From an uncultured Clostridia bacterium (GTDB taxonomy: Bacteria; Bacillota; Clostridia; Lachnospirales; Lachnospiraceae): DNA of 5,349 nucleotides. Numbering within the stretch: position 1 is the stretch's first letter; every line of letters begins with the position of its first letter. Location of the stretch: positions 1 through 5,349 of the forward strand of contig CALASV010000170.1 of the NCBI GenBank assembly GCA_937888895.1, in the 5' to 3' direction. Below the pieces are notes generated by a model, which was not told where the DNA came from, did no database searches, and saw nothing but the letters and a program-made list of their open reading frames with translations. Position numbers and translations under genes: made by a program. Positions 5,155 through 5,349 of this stretch are shown here, one piece after another.

Positions 5155-5286
5155 CTTCACTGTTTCATATACAGATGCTGAATCCGGTGAAGTGATATAC
5201 TCGTTAATGTACACTCTTCACTGTTTTCACCATCATCGTTTCGTATATGTAAGATGCGATATTGTGAAGAACTTCACGGTTTTCAC
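5155..5286. repeat. Three copies of a 15-bp CTTCAC(T/G)GTTTTCAC motif
   Basis: Copies lie at 5155-5168 (CTTCACTGTTTCAT, one base shorter), 5216-5230 (CTTCACTGTTTTCAC) and 5272-5286 (CTTCACGGTTTTCAC). Start-to-start spacings are 61 and 56 bp. On the minus strand each unit is a pair of direct GTGAA half-sites 8-9 bp apart. Two inverted GTGAAG hexamers (5187-5192, 5264-5269) lie between copies. Confidence 0.7.
5262..5279. promoter_or_regulatory. Rex-like operator dyad
   Basis: TTGTGAA-GAAC-TTCACGG matches 12 of 14 arm positions of the Rex operator form TTGTGAA-N4-TTCACAA described in Firmicutes. Rex is a repressor that senses NADH/NAD+ and controls fermentation genes, including pfl in several species, so the position upstream of a glycyl-radical/pflA unit fits. 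The same bases also read TGTGA-N6-TCACG, a CRP/FNR-family site, which is the main alternative. It lies about 236 bp from the start codon, which requires a long leader. Confidence 0.5.
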
Positions 5287-5349
5287 TACCCTTGATTTTC
5301 CCCGACCCCAAATAAGGACTTCCTTGTCATTTCTCTGCTTATAGAAGAC

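Larger units (their letters stand above)
5027..5349 (-). promoter_or_regulatory. Gene-free leader/control region of the grcA-pflA unit
   Basis: No convincing gene is present on either strand in these 323 bases. Composition is about 41% GC over 5101-5340, richer than the genes to the left. Contents are five GTGAAG/CTTCAC hexamers in alternating orientation, a 15-bp motif in three copies, the 10-bp palindrome AAGTCGACTT (5148-5157), and a Rex-like dyad (5262-5279). I see no convincing -35/-10 pair; TCTTCA-N17-TATACG just left of the Rex-like dyad on the minus strand is only a weak candidate. It could be a long 5' untranslated leader or a multi-site operator region. Confidence 0.55.

Noticed and set aside
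5102..5341. About 79 open codons on the plus strand running to a TAG near the window end
   Set aside because: There is no in-frame ATG until past the middle, no ribosome binding site, and no recognisable protein motif; it runs opposite to the clear leader of the radical-domain gene. Probably chance openness in a GC-richer stretch.
5233..5349. Minus-strand frame open from the right edge for 38 codons, ending in TGA at 5233-5235, as a possible end of an upstream gene
   Set aside because: The translated residues show no pyruvate formate-lyase or other recognisable similarity, and the frame is crossed by the repeat and Rex-like dyad. A gene end here cannot be excluded, but nothing supports it.
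1..5349. Mobile elements, tRNA or rRNA genes, CRISPR arrays
   Set aside because: No transposase, integrase, terminal inverted repeats, cloverleaf or spacer-repeat structure was seen on either strand.

Overview
The window is AT-rich DNA with strong purine-rich (GGAGG) ribosome binding sites. Every gene I can support lies on the minus strand, so transcription runs right to left. The glycyl-radical fermentation genes, a short PadR regulator paired with a HAAS/DUF1700-type protein, and a possible spore-type small protein point to a low-GC anaerobic Firmicute of class Clostridia, plausibly Lachnospiraceae. That assignment is inferred from gene content and style, not from a marker gene.

Layout in transcription order, right to left. 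(1) 5027-5349 holds no convincing gene. It is visibly richer in GC than its surroundings. It contains five copies of GTGAAG/CTTCAC in alternating orientation, a 15-bp motif repeated about three times, and a dyad resembling a Rex (NADH-sensing repressor) operator. It is read as the control region or leader of the next two genes. (2) 4784-5026 encodes an 80-residue protein that is only the C-terminal glycyl-radical domain of pyruvate formate-lyase, with its own strong ribosome binding site. Six bases later comes pflA (4034-4777), the radical-SAM activase that installs the glycyl radical. A hairpin with a U-tract ends this unit (3971-4025). (3) An intergenic region carries a good promoter, overlapped by a dyad, for padR (3552-3857). 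After 32 bp follows a 505-residue HAAS-DUF4097 protein with a nearly perfect 19-residue SGD repeat (2002-3519). Then comes a previously uncalled 49-residue protein (1797-1946) whose stop codon lies inside a terminator hairpin. (4) A secreted alkaline phosphatase (65-1654) is preceded by an array of 11/12-bp-spaced TTTACA-like elements, typical of PhoP control, and is followed by a clean terminator (26-54).

The most noteworthy items are the stand-alone glycyl-radical domain coupled to its activase, with its repeat-rich, possibly Rex-controlled leader, and the cytosolic-looking HAAS-beta-solenoid protein under a PadR regulator. Three start codons were moved from upstream TTG/ATG candidates to the ATG best supported by a ribosome binding site or family N-terminus.
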